Origin: Homarus americanus
Taxonomy: Eukaryota > Arthropoda > Malacostraca > Decapoda > Nephropidae
Direction: 5' to 3'
NCBI RefSeq assembly: GCF_018991925.1
Contig: NW_024725489.1
Location: forward strand, 3,951,738 to 4,015,737
Length of the DNA: 64,000 nt
Numbering within the stretch: the first letter of the stretch is position 1; each line of letters begins with the position of its first letter. A program made the position numbers and the translations under genes. The notes under the pieces are model-generated. The model ran no database searches. It was not told where the DNA came from and worked only from the letters and a program-made list of their open reading frames with translations. Positions 14,711-25,840 of the stretch are shown piece after piece.

Positions 14711-15048
14711 CACAATAATAGTCGCCCCGGTATGTGAGGGACACAAAGTGTAAACAATCCTTGCCATTCACGCCATTTATTTTTCCGCTGGGGTTGGTGG
14801 TGGTGGTGGTGGGGGGGGTACTTAAAGCTTCAATGAGTGACGTCCTTCACCTCCTGCCTTACTCTTGGTGTGTTTGCAGGTTTATTATACTGCTTGACTG
14901 TGTATACATTTATTTTATACTTTGGGATGTTCAGTTTCCGTCATGTGGCACCGTAATTGGATGTGAGATTTGTGATGTGTGAGAATGTTTACCTGATGAC
15001 GTGGGTTTGTATGGTGTGTGGGGAGGTGCTGCCGCCACCACACCACCT

Positions 15049-15668
15049 CACCTGTTACAACACTACCTGTAGCAGGACCCATGGTATGTATCCTTCACCA
15101 CAACACTGCCTGTAGCAGGACACAGTACATGTATCCTCCACCACAACACTACCTGTAGCAGGACACAGTGTATGTATCCACCACAACATTACCTGCAGCA
15201 GGACACAGTGTATGTATCCTCCACCACAACACTACCTGTAGCAGGACACAGTGTATGTATCCTCCACCACAACACTACCTGTAGCAGGACACAGTGTATG
15301 TATCCACCACAACATTACCTGTAGCAGGACACAGTGTATGTATCCACCACAACACTGCCTGTAGCAGGACACAGTACATGTATCCACCACAACACTACCT
15401 GTAGCAGGACACAGTGTATGCCTGTAGCAGGACACAGTACATGTATCCTCCACCACAACACTACCTGTAGCAGGACACAGTGTATGTATCCACCACAACA
15501 CTACCTGTAGCAGGACACAGTGTATGTATCCTCCACCACAACACTACCTGTAGCAGGACACAGTGTATGTATCCACCACAACACTACCTGTAGCAGGACA
15601 CAGTGTATGTATCCTCCACCACAACATTACCTGTAGCAGGACACAGTGTATGTATCCTCCACCACCAC
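15049..15668. repeat. 43-nt minisatellite, block 2
   Basis: This is the second copy of the 'acctgtagcaggacacag' array. Several units are 40 nt ('tatccaccacaac') instead of 43 nt, so the two arrays have diverged since duplication. Confidence 0.92.
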
Positions 15669-16337
15669 ATTATCTTGTCGGGGCCAGGTCTGTAAGAGTG
15701 GCGGTGATGTACCCATTAGTGGCCGCCATTTTAGGTGGGCCAGGTTTTATAACTCATATATCCTGCTCTTGATTATTCGTTCAACTTAATACGATTATAA
15801 AAAGTAGTGCAACATGTGCTGTTCCTTTACTGTTGTTTTGTGGACACAAGGGTACAATACTGTACTGTATGTTTGTGATGGTGTGGTGTGTGGGTGTGGG
15901 TCTGAAATCCTTTCCTGACCTGGAGTCTTACTGAAGCCAATTTGAGGAAACTTTTCACGGACTAGTATCACCACCTGTTCAGGTGCTCAACACCAATATG
16001 AAGTGTCTTACCAAAGATTAAAGGCGCAGCTGAAAGTTAAACTTGTGTATTATGTGTTGTGTTAATGTAGTTTTTGTGCGCATTACATAGCACTGACTCC
16101 ATCTTAACGTGACAAAGTTGGTGTGAATATTATTATAAGAGGATCTTGGGATAATTGACCCTTGTTACTAACTCCAATATTTTCGAGTCATTGCTCAGGT
16201 CATTTGTGAATTAAGTGAATGATGACAAACAATCACCGCTCGGTAACCTTCCACATTCAAACAACTACTGGGTCAACTAGCAGGTCTTGCCACTAATTGA
16301 TTTTATTAAAAAATAATTTTCAAATTTTTAAGCCTTT

Positions 16338-16403
<66 letters not shown>

Positions 16404-16763
16404 TAGCAGAAACGCCGCCCTCCGGGCAGCTCATCCGCTAGGCCACGTAGGACGCCACCCTCCGGGAGGCTCCACATTGTCTCACTGTTCAGTCCCCAAA
16501 ACTTCTTCCATCAATAGTTCATTAACGGTGTATGTAAGTTCCACCATGTTTTTCACTACAACGGTACAGCAAAGTATATTTTTTTAGCATTAAACAGTTA
16601 TTATTTTATGGTCTAATCATCACTACATATGACATCATCCATCATCACTACATATGACATCATCCATCATCACTACATATAACATCGTCCATCATCACTA
16701 CAGATCGGTAAAGTAGTTTCCGAGATTCTCGTGCGGACACACAGACAAACAGACATACTTCTT

Positions 16764-16871
<108 letters not shown>

Positions 16872-17118
16872 CTATATATTTTTTTTTTTTTTTACGTGGA
16901 GGGTGAGGTTGGCGTGATGGCGGGGACGTTGCTAATCATTTAGTGTGCTGTAAGGAAGAGGTGGTGTTAGTGGGGGTAACTATGTCGTTGTAAAGGTAGT
17001 GAGGGTGAGGCGTGACCACTTGTTGTAGCCCGTTGATGTCCTGCCTGCCTGCCTCCCACCTGCACGCTGATCGCTACACTCGCCCTCCCTCACCTCAGCT
17101 GTTTTCTTCGTGTTGCAG

Positions 17119-17591
17119 GTGAAGGCGAGGAGGCCAATGTGTGCAGGTTTTGCGGCAAGGTATGCAGCAATCGCTACAACCTCAAGAAGCACGAACGAGA
17201 CATGCACTTGAACCGAGGAGCCAAGTTTGTATGCGACCTGTGCAACCGTCAGTACAGCTCTCTCAACAGCCTCCAGGTGCACCGTAGCAACTCCCACCCC
17301 ACTGGTGTTGTCCGCAGAAGAAATTCTTTGAATTCTATGCACCATGGTCTGCCTCAGCAACAACAGCAGCAACAGCAACAACAACAACAACAGCAGCAGC
17401 AACAACAACAACAGCAGCAGCAACTACAGCAGCACCCACACCCACAACAACAAATAAAGTATCACCCCGAGGAGTATCACCCCGTGATGGGGAGGGAGGA
17501 CGTTCTCCCACCGGCTGTGTATCAGGTTGAAGGTGACCCGTCCGATGCTGCTGCCATCGCCGCCCTCTTCAGGAAGACCCTCAGAACTTAG
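17119..17591 (+). CDS. Alternative terminal exon E: paired C2H2 fingers plus polyglutamine
   Basis: The acceptor 'cttcgtgttgcag' ends at 17118; the exon opens GT|GAA|GGC (phase 1) and stops at TAG 17591, giving 157 residues. Finger 1 (9-30) starts CRFCGKVCSNRYNLKKHERD and finger 2 (39-60) starts CDLCNRQYSSLNSLQVHRSN, with an 8-residue linker. An uninterrupted run of 23 glutamines occupies residues 80-102, coded by mixed CAA and CAG, then a shorter His/Gln-rich stretch. The last 50 residues are of normal complexity (acidic, Ala-rich). Polyglutamine tails in BTB-ZnF proteins often act in transcriptional regulation or multimerisation; that role here is inference. The mixed codons suggest an older, selected run rather than a fresh slippage expansion. 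Confidence 0.88.
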
Positions 17592-18324
17592 CCAGGTTCA
17601 GGTTGTGCGTGGTGTCAGTGAGTCTTGCTGCTCGCCCTGGCGCCAGAGTCCTGTGGGTGGCGGGACTAACACACCCTCACCTGTCCTGGTATTGGTGGGT
17701 GACGTTCTCACCTGGATGATCGCCATTAATTATATTAATTATCACTCGCTTGATGGTAACACGTAAATATTTTTACTTGTTTGTACAAGAGAATTGTGAT
17801 GGTAGTGTCAAAAGGATTGTTATAGGTGTATGTGTAGACATTGTGGCCTAGGTACGTGTTTTACGCTGTTCGTCTAGTATTGTCACTAATATCCTCCAGA
17901 CCTGCAGAGTGCAGTTTTGAGTTTCGTATTTTTATAGAAAGAATTCCGCGATATTGAATAAGTTGAGTATAACGTGTGTGAAGGAGTAAGGCGTAACATT
18001 AGCTGGTAGGGAGGAACTTGTCCACGTGTGTACTGTGAACATCTTCTTGTACATTACCTCATGCTTCATTTTCATCAGTATTACATTTGAACTCAAATAC
18101 TTATTTTTATACCTCTGGTTAATGTTAAGGACATTATGCATTAATGGTGCTTTATTTCGTAATGGGTCTTGTTTGTTTGATTTTATATACATATTTTTCT
18201 TTTGGGGGGATATGTCACTTTTTTCGGTTGTTGGGCAGGATGGTGAGGGAGGGGAGTGTGCACGAGTAGTGTGTGACGGTGCTGCCCCCCCCGGCGTCTT
18301 TCAACTGATGGTCGGCTGTTTCAG
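17592..18324. other. Intron/UTR between exons E and F
   Basis: There is no recognisable gene. It presumably contains the exon E 3' UTR, although no canonical AATAAA was noticed, followed by intron up to the 'gctgtttcag' acceptor of exon F. Confidence 0.5.
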
Positions 18325-18821
18325 GCGGAGGGCTCGGAGGCCTGCAGGCGGCAGTAGGGAGTGGCGAGTATGGTGCTGGGTCTACGTTGTGTCAGCTGCC
18401 CACCAACCCACCATCCTCCGCACACGGCGACTATGGAGGGCCTTCCTTGGCTGCCCCGGGGCCCCCTTCCATGGCCAGCATTGAAGCAGCCTCACCACAA
18501 GTGAGCTATAGCAGCGACCTCGCCGCCACCACCTCCTCGTCTCTCACAGCCCTGGGCTACACTCCACCAGGCGGTCGCTCCCGACCACCCACCGGGGAGG
18601 AAGTGGTGTGTGGGGTGTGCGGCAAGGTGCTGTGCAACAAGTATGTGCTCAAAACACACCTGCGGGACATGCACGGGCCCCGCCAGAGCCTCCAGTGCCC
18701 TGTGTGTCACCGCATGTATGCCTCCCTTAACTCACTGCGGGCACACATGAGCGGTACACACAAGAAGCTCCACCAGCAGCAACAGCAACAGCAACAACAA
18801 CAGCCGTCACTACGCTACTAG
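18325..18821 (+). CDS. Alternative terminal exon F: paired C2H2 fingers plus short polyQ
   Basis: The acceptor 'gtcggctgtttcag' ends at 18324; the exon opens GC|GGA|GGG (phase 1) and stops at TAG 18821, giving 165 residues. Residues 1-95 form a Gly/Ser/Pro-rich linker. Finger 1 (96-117) starts CGVCGKVLCNKYVLKTHLRD and finger 2 (125-146) starts CPVCHRMYASLNSLRAHMSG, with a 7-residue linker. Ten glutamines (151-160) precede the end. The second finger resembles that of exon E (SLNSL core), and both are followed by polyQ, so E and F probably arose by duplication. The stop codon is immediately followed by GTGAGC, giving a perfect 5' splice-site match (AG|GTGAGC) at the stop. Confidence 0.87.
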
Positions 18822-19515
18822 GTGAGCGGTACGCCTGAGTGTCGCTCTCCTCCTGTGTCCCGCCCAACACACACCATCACACTACTCACACATCTCTACT
18901 TATGTAAACTGTCACTCCCATGATGCCAACTTGGTAGAAAAGAATTGAATAAGATGTAAAGAATGGATTGGACTTGGCGGGTGTTCTGTTATGTCAGGCA
19001 CGAGGAGGTCATAATTGGAGAGCTTGTTTTACGTAACAACACAAGATACACAACTTATTAACTGTACATTTATGACCTTGTAAAGCCACATGTACTGTAC
19101 AGCGCTGCCGACAGTACCCGGCGTAAAGTGTGACTTGGTGCAGTGTCGTGATGGTTAATACAGCAGGGATATACTCCTTGACAGTCACCATGCACTTTTT
19201 GTACCTAAAAAATCTCAGAAGTATTGTTGTTCGTGACTAAGAGCCACGACCTCGTGAGGTATGTAGTTGTTCATTAAGAAATAACCTACATTGACAGTAG
19301 TGATGCTAGAACACTAAATGACTACAGCGGAATATCGTAGAAGAATGTGAAGAAATGAAAGTTCCTTAATTCTTTCATGTTCCTGTCGTAGTTTTTTATA
19401 CAAATGACCAGATAAGACAAGTGCGTGAGGATGCGGTCCTTCACCAACTGTCGGGGTGTATGAACACGTGCAGTGGAAGTACTCGCTAACCCGCCCTTCT
19501 TGCTAGTGCTATAAG

Positions 19516-19571
<56 letters not shown>

Positions 19572-20287
19572 CTCAGTGATTGAGATTGTAGGTGGCAGAG
19601 CGGAGGGTGATGGGGTGGTGGTCCCAGAGCTCCGCCAGTGTTCTTCAAGGTTCCTGCAGTCACCTCCATCGTCTTCGTCAGTAATACAGTGCAATAGTCC
19701 TAGTATTTTAGGAGGAATTAATTCCTTAAAATCAAATTATCCTATTATCTTAAAAATACCTGGAATTTTTATAAGTACAGTACAGTGTATAAACATGTAG
19801 AAGAACCAGCTTGTGGAATTGCACAAAAATACTTGGTGCATCTAGTTTGTGATGGATGTCTTAATTATTTAAAAAAAATATATAATTTGCTAAAGTTTGT
19901 GTTTTTCGTGTAGGTCAGTATTGTGCTAAGTGCCAAACCCAATGTAGATTATTTTATATTAAAATAAAAGATATGTAATATCATCGATATTATTAACCAA
20001 ATGTCTTATTTTAATCTCTGGAATACAATAAATGAACTTGATGACAACTTGATCACTGATTGTTGCTCCGGATATGGGATTTGGAATGGACTGTTGTGAT
20101 GATGGGTGGCAGTGTGGGAGGTACCGTGTTGACAGGTGATGGTTGTGGGTACACGGTTGTGGGCGCCACAATAACATGTGGGAGGTCGGGGCAGGTTCCC
20201 TGTGTCACGCGGGCGGGGGACCACACTAACATGGGGTTTGCTGGTGACCGCCGCCCGCACTCTAAGGTGTGTGTTTTGCTGTTTCAG
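18822..20287. other. Intron/UTR between exons F and G
   Basis: Non-coding sequence with a (TG)n microsatellite at 19521-19569 and AT-rich sequence at 19700-20000. No exon is supported. Confidence 0.55.
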
Positions 20288-20820
20288 GTGGGCGGCGGTC
20301 ACTGCTACACACGGCGTGCGTCTGTCCGTACTGCAACAAGGTGATCAGTAACAAGTATAACCTCAAGACGCACATTCTGGACAAGCATACAGTCCAGACT
20401 GAACGATTTCCCTGTGAGTTGTGTGGGCGCATCTACTCCACCAAGCACTCCCTGGCCACCCATACCTCCACCGTGCACCGCGGTGATCGTGCCGCCCACC
20501 ACCACCACGCCCGCACCGTCCCCGCCACCCATCCATCACCCGTCGCCCTTCTCCCAGTCCCTGCTGATAACAGACAGCAACAGCCGATGGGCGTGCCTCA
20601 GCCTCTAACAGTAGACCCACAGATGTCTGGCGGTGGAGGGCCAGTGCCAGTGCCAACCATGACTTCAACAGGGAGTCAAGGGCCGTCCCTAGCAGAGGTG
20701 GCGGCACAGCTGCCTCCAGCACCCTTGGAGGGAGGACCCACTCACGAACAGATCCAAGCTATGGCTCAAAGTCTGGCCCAATCCCTGCCATCCTTCCAGT
20801 CCTTCCCTGGGCTGGAGTAA
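20288..20820 (+). CDS. Alternative terminal exon G: paired C2H2 fingers with duplicated tail
   Basis: The acceptor 'ttttgctgtttcag' ends at 20287; the exon opens GT|GGG|CGG (phase 1) and stops at TAA 20820, giving 177 residues. Finger 1 (13-34) starts CPYCNKVISNKYNLKTHILD and finger 2 (43-64) starts CELCGRIYSTKHSLATHTST, with an 8-residue linker. After a His/Pro-rich stretch, the final 45 residues are of ordinary complexity and probably helical (THEQIQAMAQSLAQSLPSFQ). This tail and its 3' UTR reappear at 26583-27480 without the fingers. AATAAA signals at 21317 and 21343 mark a plausible 3' end about 0.5 kb after the stop. Confidence 0.89.
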
Positions 20821-21342
20821 CACACTCACCCCGGTGCCACTCATGAGGACATGTGATATATCAGTATTGACATGTGATAGTGTTGTTGGAGCTGAGTAAC
20901 CCCGGAGTGTTGAGAGGCCAAGTCTTGTGCCTCACGTGAGCGCCTCCACACCAAACAGCCTTACACTTGACACTCCTTCCCTCGCGTGCCGCCTCCCCTA
21001 AACACAAACACTTTACATTAATTTCCTAGTATCAAGGTGTCATTCGTAAACTTCCATTGTCAGTCTGCATAATTCCTCATGACCACTTGGTCCAGTAAGT
21101 AATGTGATTACCAAGTATGAGTATTTTTGGTATCGTGTGTCAACAGCCAACACAAACGCTTATCTGACTGACAGCCAGCCAGTGTCACGTGTAAGTTCAG
21201 CCTCCCACTCCCTGTTCTCAGTGTTATTTCCACTCTTTAGTCATTATAACTCTTTTTATTTCCACTATGGTCATTATTACTCGTTCTATCTCCACTCTCC
21301 AGTCATTATTATAAGTAATAAAAATATCAACTCCCTCTAGTA

Positions 21343-21348
21343 AATAAA
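21343..21348 (+). promoter_or_regulatory. Polyadenylation signal AATAAA for exon G
   Basis: A canonical hexamer lies 523 nt after the exon G stop; a second AATAAA is at 21317. Both are duplicated, the copy of this one lying at 27349. Confidence 0.6.
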
Positions 21349-21494
21349 CGCCGCCAGTGGAAATTGTTATTTTGTGTTAGACATAATGTTCTCCGTCTTG
21401 TTGCCACTTGTCGAACTGAGGTTGTGTTGAAGGTGGATGACGAAGATAACATAATGCTGCAACTGTTGTCCATAACACTCAAGAAACTTATCAT

Positions 21495-22816
21495 GTGAGG
21501 TGTGGAAGATCTCTTACCTCCTGTGTGAGGTGTGGAAGATCTCTTACCTCCTGTGTGAGGTGAGGAAGACCTCTTACCTCCTGTGTGGGGTGAGGAAGAC
21601 CTCTTACCTCCTGTGTGAGGTGTGGAAGACCTCTTACCCCCCTGTGTGAGGTGTGGAAGACCTCTTACCCCCCTGTGTGAGGTGTGGAAGACCTCTTACC
21701 CCCCTGTGTGAGGTGTGGAAGACCTCTTACCTCCTGTGTGAGGTGAGGAAGACCTCTTACCTCCTGTGTGAGGTGTGGAAGACCTCTTACCCCCTGTGTG
21801 AGGTGTGGAAGACCTCCTACCTCCTGTGTGAGGTGTGGAAGACCTCTTACACTCCTGTGTGAGGTGTGGAAGACCTCTTACCTCCTGTGTGGTGTGGAAG
21901 ACCTCTTACCTCCTGTGTGAGGTGTGGAAGACCTCTTACCCCCTGTGTGAGGTGTGGAAGACCTCTTACCCCTGTGTGAGGTGTGGAAGACCTCTTACCT
22001 CCTGTGTGGTGAGAGACCTCTTACCTCCTGTGTGAGTGTGGAAGACCCTCTTACCTCCTGTGTGGTGTGGAAGATCTCTTACCCCCTGTGTGGTGAGGAG
22101 ACCTCTTACCTCCTGTGTGAGGTGTGGAAGATCTCTTACCTCCTGTGTGAGGTGTGAAGACCTCTTACCTCCTGTGTGAGGTGTGGAAGACCTCTTACCT
22201 CCTGTGTGGTGTGGAGACCTCTTACCTCCTGTGTGGGAGACCCTGCTGTGTGGTGTGGAAGACCTCTTACCTCCTGTGGTAGGGGAGAGACCTCTTACCT
22301 CCTGTGTGAGGTGTGGAAGACCTCTTACCTCCCGTGTGAGGTGTGAAGACCCTTACCTCCTGTGTGAGGTGTGGAAGATCTCTTACTTCCTGTGTGAGGT
22401 GTGGAAGACCTCTTACTTCCTGTGTGAGGTGTGGAAGACCTCTTACTTCCTGTGTGAGGTGTGGAAGACCTCTTACCTCCTGTGGTAGGGGAGAGAGACC
22501 TCTTACCTCCTGTGTGAGGTGTGGAAGACCTCTTACCTCCTGTGTGAGGTGTGGAAGACCTCTTACCTCCTGTGTGAGGTGAGGAAGACCTCTTACCTCC
22601 TGTGTGAGGTGAGGAAGACCTCTTACCTCCTGTGTGAGGTGTGGAAGACCTCTTACCTCCTGTGTGAGGTGAGGAAGACCTCTTACCTCCTGTGTGGGGT
22701 GAGGAAGACCTCTTACCTCCTGTGTGAGGGGAGAGAGACCTCTTACCTCCTGTGTGGGGTGAGGAAGACCTCTTACCTCCTGTGTGGGGTGAGGAAGACC
22801 TCTTACCTCCTGTGTG
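21495..22816. repeat. 30-nt minisatellite (about 44 copies)
   Basis: The unit is 'gaggtgtggaagacctc' followed by 'ttacctcctgtgt'. Because the unit is 30 nt, all frames without a stop stay open and give Cys/Trp-rich repeats, which I regard as artefacts. The array is absent from the paralogous copy 2 at about 27484. Confidence 0.95.
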
Positions 22817-23293
22817 AAGTACAGTTTAGGATGAGTGTCACACTTAAGACATGTGAATTACTGAACGTCTCGGCGTTAATTAACTGGGTTGGTGCACTTG
22901 GCAAGGAGTAATTGTTGTTACTTGTAGGGAGTGACGTAACTTGATACTTCTTACACTTAATTAGAATTGCTGGTGATCAATTAACTTTTATCTGAAAATT
23001 GGATAAATATATCCTTGTGAATATAGTTAAGGTATAATCAGTGAACTTAAGGTTGTCACAGTGTAGTGTGGAAACTACGTGGGGAAGGCCTGAGGGCAGT
23101 GTGGTATAACTGGCCAGGTTCACCTTGAGGTGAACATAGACATCTTGTAAACCATATTGAAAAAGTAATTGTTGGTGACAATTATGTCGATGGCATACAT
23201 GTAGATTAATGTTATCTCTCAGTATATAAAAAAGTGCACAGTTGTTAACGCATGTTAGCTCATACAGTATATTGATCGCACTTACTTTTGCAG

Positions 23294-23899
23294 TCAAGGA
23301 GACTCATAAGGAAGAGTCGCGCGAGAACCGTGGCCAGACCAAACTGCATTATGATTTCTTGGATATTTATGAATACGTGACGAAAAAGAAATACCCCGCT
23401 ACTCTTCAAAGCAAGGGAGAGAAAGCAAGTTTTAGGACAGCTACCTCAGCATTCTCTGTACATGACGGGTGGCTGTACTACAACCGCAGGTGTCTGGACG
23501 GAGTAGTCAAGCAGGTTCGTCAGTGTGTTAGTCCTGTACTCACTGTTTGACAAAAGAAATATTTGAGAAAATATTATTGATTGTTCAGTATATATGACCA
23601 TTAAGAAGTGATATACACAGACACGCACGGTCCCCGCCTTCCAGTGGTGTATATAACTGGATACATTTTTGTTCCAGCTCCCGGTGGTCTGGAACACAGA
23701 GGAAGTTAAGTCCGTCATAAAAGAGGTACATGAAGGTGGTGGTGACTCACTAGAATCCAAGAGTGTGTTGAGTCACCATGGATTAGCTTCCACTATTTCT
23801 CTCATCACAAACAAGTTCTACTGGCATACTATAGAACGAGACGTGAGACTTTACGTACAGTCTTGTCGTCAGTGCCGGCAGGGTCTGACCTCTACATGA
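23294..23899 (+). CDS. Two-exon alternative terminal unit: integrase-type H2C2 zinc-binding module, copy 1
   Basis: Exon 1 is 23294-23514, after acceptor 'cttacttttgcag', opening TC|AAG|GAG in phase 1 exactly like the C2H2 exons. It ends AAGCAG|GTTCGT. Exon 2 is 23678-23899, after 'tttttgttccag', in phase 0, ending TGA. The joined product adds 147 residues. Residues 20-70 contain a YPATL...FRTATSAFSVHDGWLYY block of the kind that precedes the zinc-binding domain in GIN1/KRBA2-like, retroelement-integrase-derived proteins. Exon 2 has the H2C2 signature: H92, H107/H108, then FYWHTIERDVRLYV and C137-x2-C140. No DDE catalytic core follows, so only a nucleic-acid- or protein-binding role is plausible. 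Use as an isoform of the BTB gene is inferred from position, strand and phase. Confidence 0.72.
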
Positions 23900-23949
23900 T
23901 TTGTGGCGTATGTATAGTGCTATAGGTCCCCGCCTGTTGGCCTGTATAT

Positions 23950-24330
23950 GTCACAGTCAAAGTGTGTAATTAGTCATTTCGTGAAGTGACTAGTCATCTT
24001 GTTTAATGTAAACTAACTTTATCTAGTTTTAACCTATCCAAACCTATTTTATTCTATCCTTACATAACCTAACCTAACATTAGATTGGTTTGGTTAGGCA
24101 AAACCATTTTTCGGTAGGTTAAGTTAGGTATCCCAATGAAACCTACCTGGCCTAGCCTGACCACGATTAACTTAACTAATGTAATGTTCAGTTAATTTAT
24201 GGTCGGCTAGGCTTGATAAAGATAGCATACAATTGGTTTTGTTAGGTTAAATTAGATTAAAATTGTTTACATTACACAAGTTGACTAGTCATAACACGAA
24301 ATGGCTGATTACACACTTTGACTGTAACAA
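23950..24330. mobile_element. Non-autonomous inverted-repeat element (MITE-like), 381 bp
   Basis: The ends are inverted repeats: 23950 onward reads gtcacagtcaaagtgtgtaa, and the reverse complement from 24328 reads gttacagtcaaagtgtgtaa. They stay similar for about 64 nt with roughly eight mismatches. The interior has short TTAGG-like runs. The paralogous copy (about 28429) reads straight through as 'cctgtatataacacctg', i.e. the empty site. The direct repeat at the junction is at most ATAT, compatible with a TA-type target. No coding capacity. Confidence 0.88.
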
Positions 24331-24885
24331 ATATAACACCTGTACCTTGTGGCCTACGAGAGAATTGCAACATGTTAAATACAAGAAAAACTTGTTGATG
24401 GTACAACACTCGCGGCGTTTATTACACCGTGGTTGTGTCTACAGTGTTCTGTGTCTTGAAATTACTTTTTAAACTTGATAAACTTTTCTTAAAGAAGAAG
24501 GCAGTGTTTATCCTGTTTTTGTCGAGTTAATTATGAACGAGTGGAAATTACAGGTCTAATAATGACAGGGGAGTGAGTGTAAATACAGGGGGTATATACC
24601 TGAGGCGACTGGTCAACTTACAGCTGAAGCTTACTCACACCTCTGGGGATTAGTTCCTTGTAGAAAATTGTATATTTCATACATGGTTACTTGGTTGACA
24701 TTTACACTTATGCCTTCATTATGGTGGACGACCTGGGTTGTCAAGGGCACCATGACCTCACCTAAATCTTTCGGTGATTTGTGGAGACATGAAGTGAGGA
24801 GCGTTGGTAGGAAGACCTGGAGGTGCGGCCACCATCACCCGTCTTACCCCATCTATATACCTGTATATAGATGGTGTGAACTTTA

Positions 24886-24979
<94 letters not shown>

Positions 24980-25054
24980 CAATACATGTTGCCATAATTA
25001 TTTTTATAATGTAGTGGTAATGACGCAGGTGTGACCCTCTAATGAGCTTGATGA

Positions 25055-25275
25055 TGTGCGTCGGTGCCTCCCTCGGGTGCCGCCACCACCACGCCCCTCA
25101 CTCGTGTCCTCCTCTACTCTACCGCCTGACTCTTGTTTCTCTTGTACATAAATCCAGTCGCTTCCTCCTTATCGCCCGCTTGATGCCGCTCTCATGTTTA
25201 ATAATAGATCTTAATAAAAACTATTTTAGATAAACTCTTTGTATATTTTTCCTGTACTGTCAAGTGTTAATGTGG
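25055..25275 (+). repeat. Duplicated 3'-end-like segment, copy 1
   Basis: The segment beginning 'gtgcgtcggtgcctccctc' and including AATAAA at 25213 is repeated almost exactly at 31869-32090, and both are followed by 'ttaatgtggttgtgtggtgg' minisatellite starts. One frame encodes a short Pro/Ser-rich C-terminus ending ACA TAA before the signal, so it may be a relic of a terminal exon with its 3' UTR. No fingers are upstream of either copy. Confidence 0.75.
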
Positions 25276-25444
25276 TTGTGTGGTGGTGATTGTGGTGGAA
25301 GTGGTTGTGTGGTGATATTATTGGTTGTGTGATGACGGTGGTTGAGGTGGTGGTAGTGGCTATGTGATTGAGGTCGTGGTTGTGCTGGTGATTGTGTGGA
25401 GGTAGTAGTGATTACGTGGCGGTAGTGGTTTTGTGAATGTGATC

Positions 25445-25840
25445 TTCATTGAATGATGATGGTAGTTTGTGTGGTTGTATGATGGTGGTAGTAGTGGTTG
25501 TATGATGGTGGTAGTAGTGGTTGTATGATGGTGATAGTAGTGGTTGTATGATGGTGGTAGTAGTGGTTGTATGATGGTGGTAGTTGTGGTTGTATGATGG
25601 TGATAGTTGTGGTTGTATGGTGGTAGTAGTGGTTGTATGATGGTGGTAGTAGTGGTTGTATGATGGTGGTAGTAGTGGTTGTATGATGGTGATAGTTGTG
25701 TTTGTATGGTGGTAGTAGTGGTTGCATGATGGTGATAGTGGTTGTATGATGGTAGTAGTTGTGGTTGCATCATGATAGTTGTGTACTTAGTAGTGGTTGT
25801 ATGATGGTGGTAGTTGTGGTTCTATGGTGGGGTGTGGTAG
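25445..25840. repeat. About 23-nt minisatellite (ggttgtatgatggtggtagtagt)
   Basis: Roughly 16 imperfect tandem copies alternate 'tagtagtgg', 'tagttgtgg' and 'gatagttgt' variants. His/Thr/Pro-rich minus-strand frames are artefacts. Confidence 0.9.

Larger units (their letters stand above)
20595..24390. repeat. Segmental duplication, copy 1
   Basis: This spans the tail of exon G, its 3' UTR, a minisatellite, the H2C2 exon pair and flanks. It matches 26583-28490. The exon G side is offset by 6006 nt and the H2C2 side by 4481 nt, because copy 2 lacks about 1.5 kb (about 21475-23030). Copy 1 also has a 381-bp inverted-repeat element that copy 2 lacks. The 78-codon frame in the 3' UTR is identical in the two copies, so the event looks recent, or an assembly duplicate must be excluded. 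Confidence 0.9.

Noticed and set aside
11864..15500. Many Cys- and Val-rich open frames of 64-133 codons on both strands
   Set aside because: They are produced by minisatellite units lacking stops, change frame with unit-length variants, and have no splice or start context.
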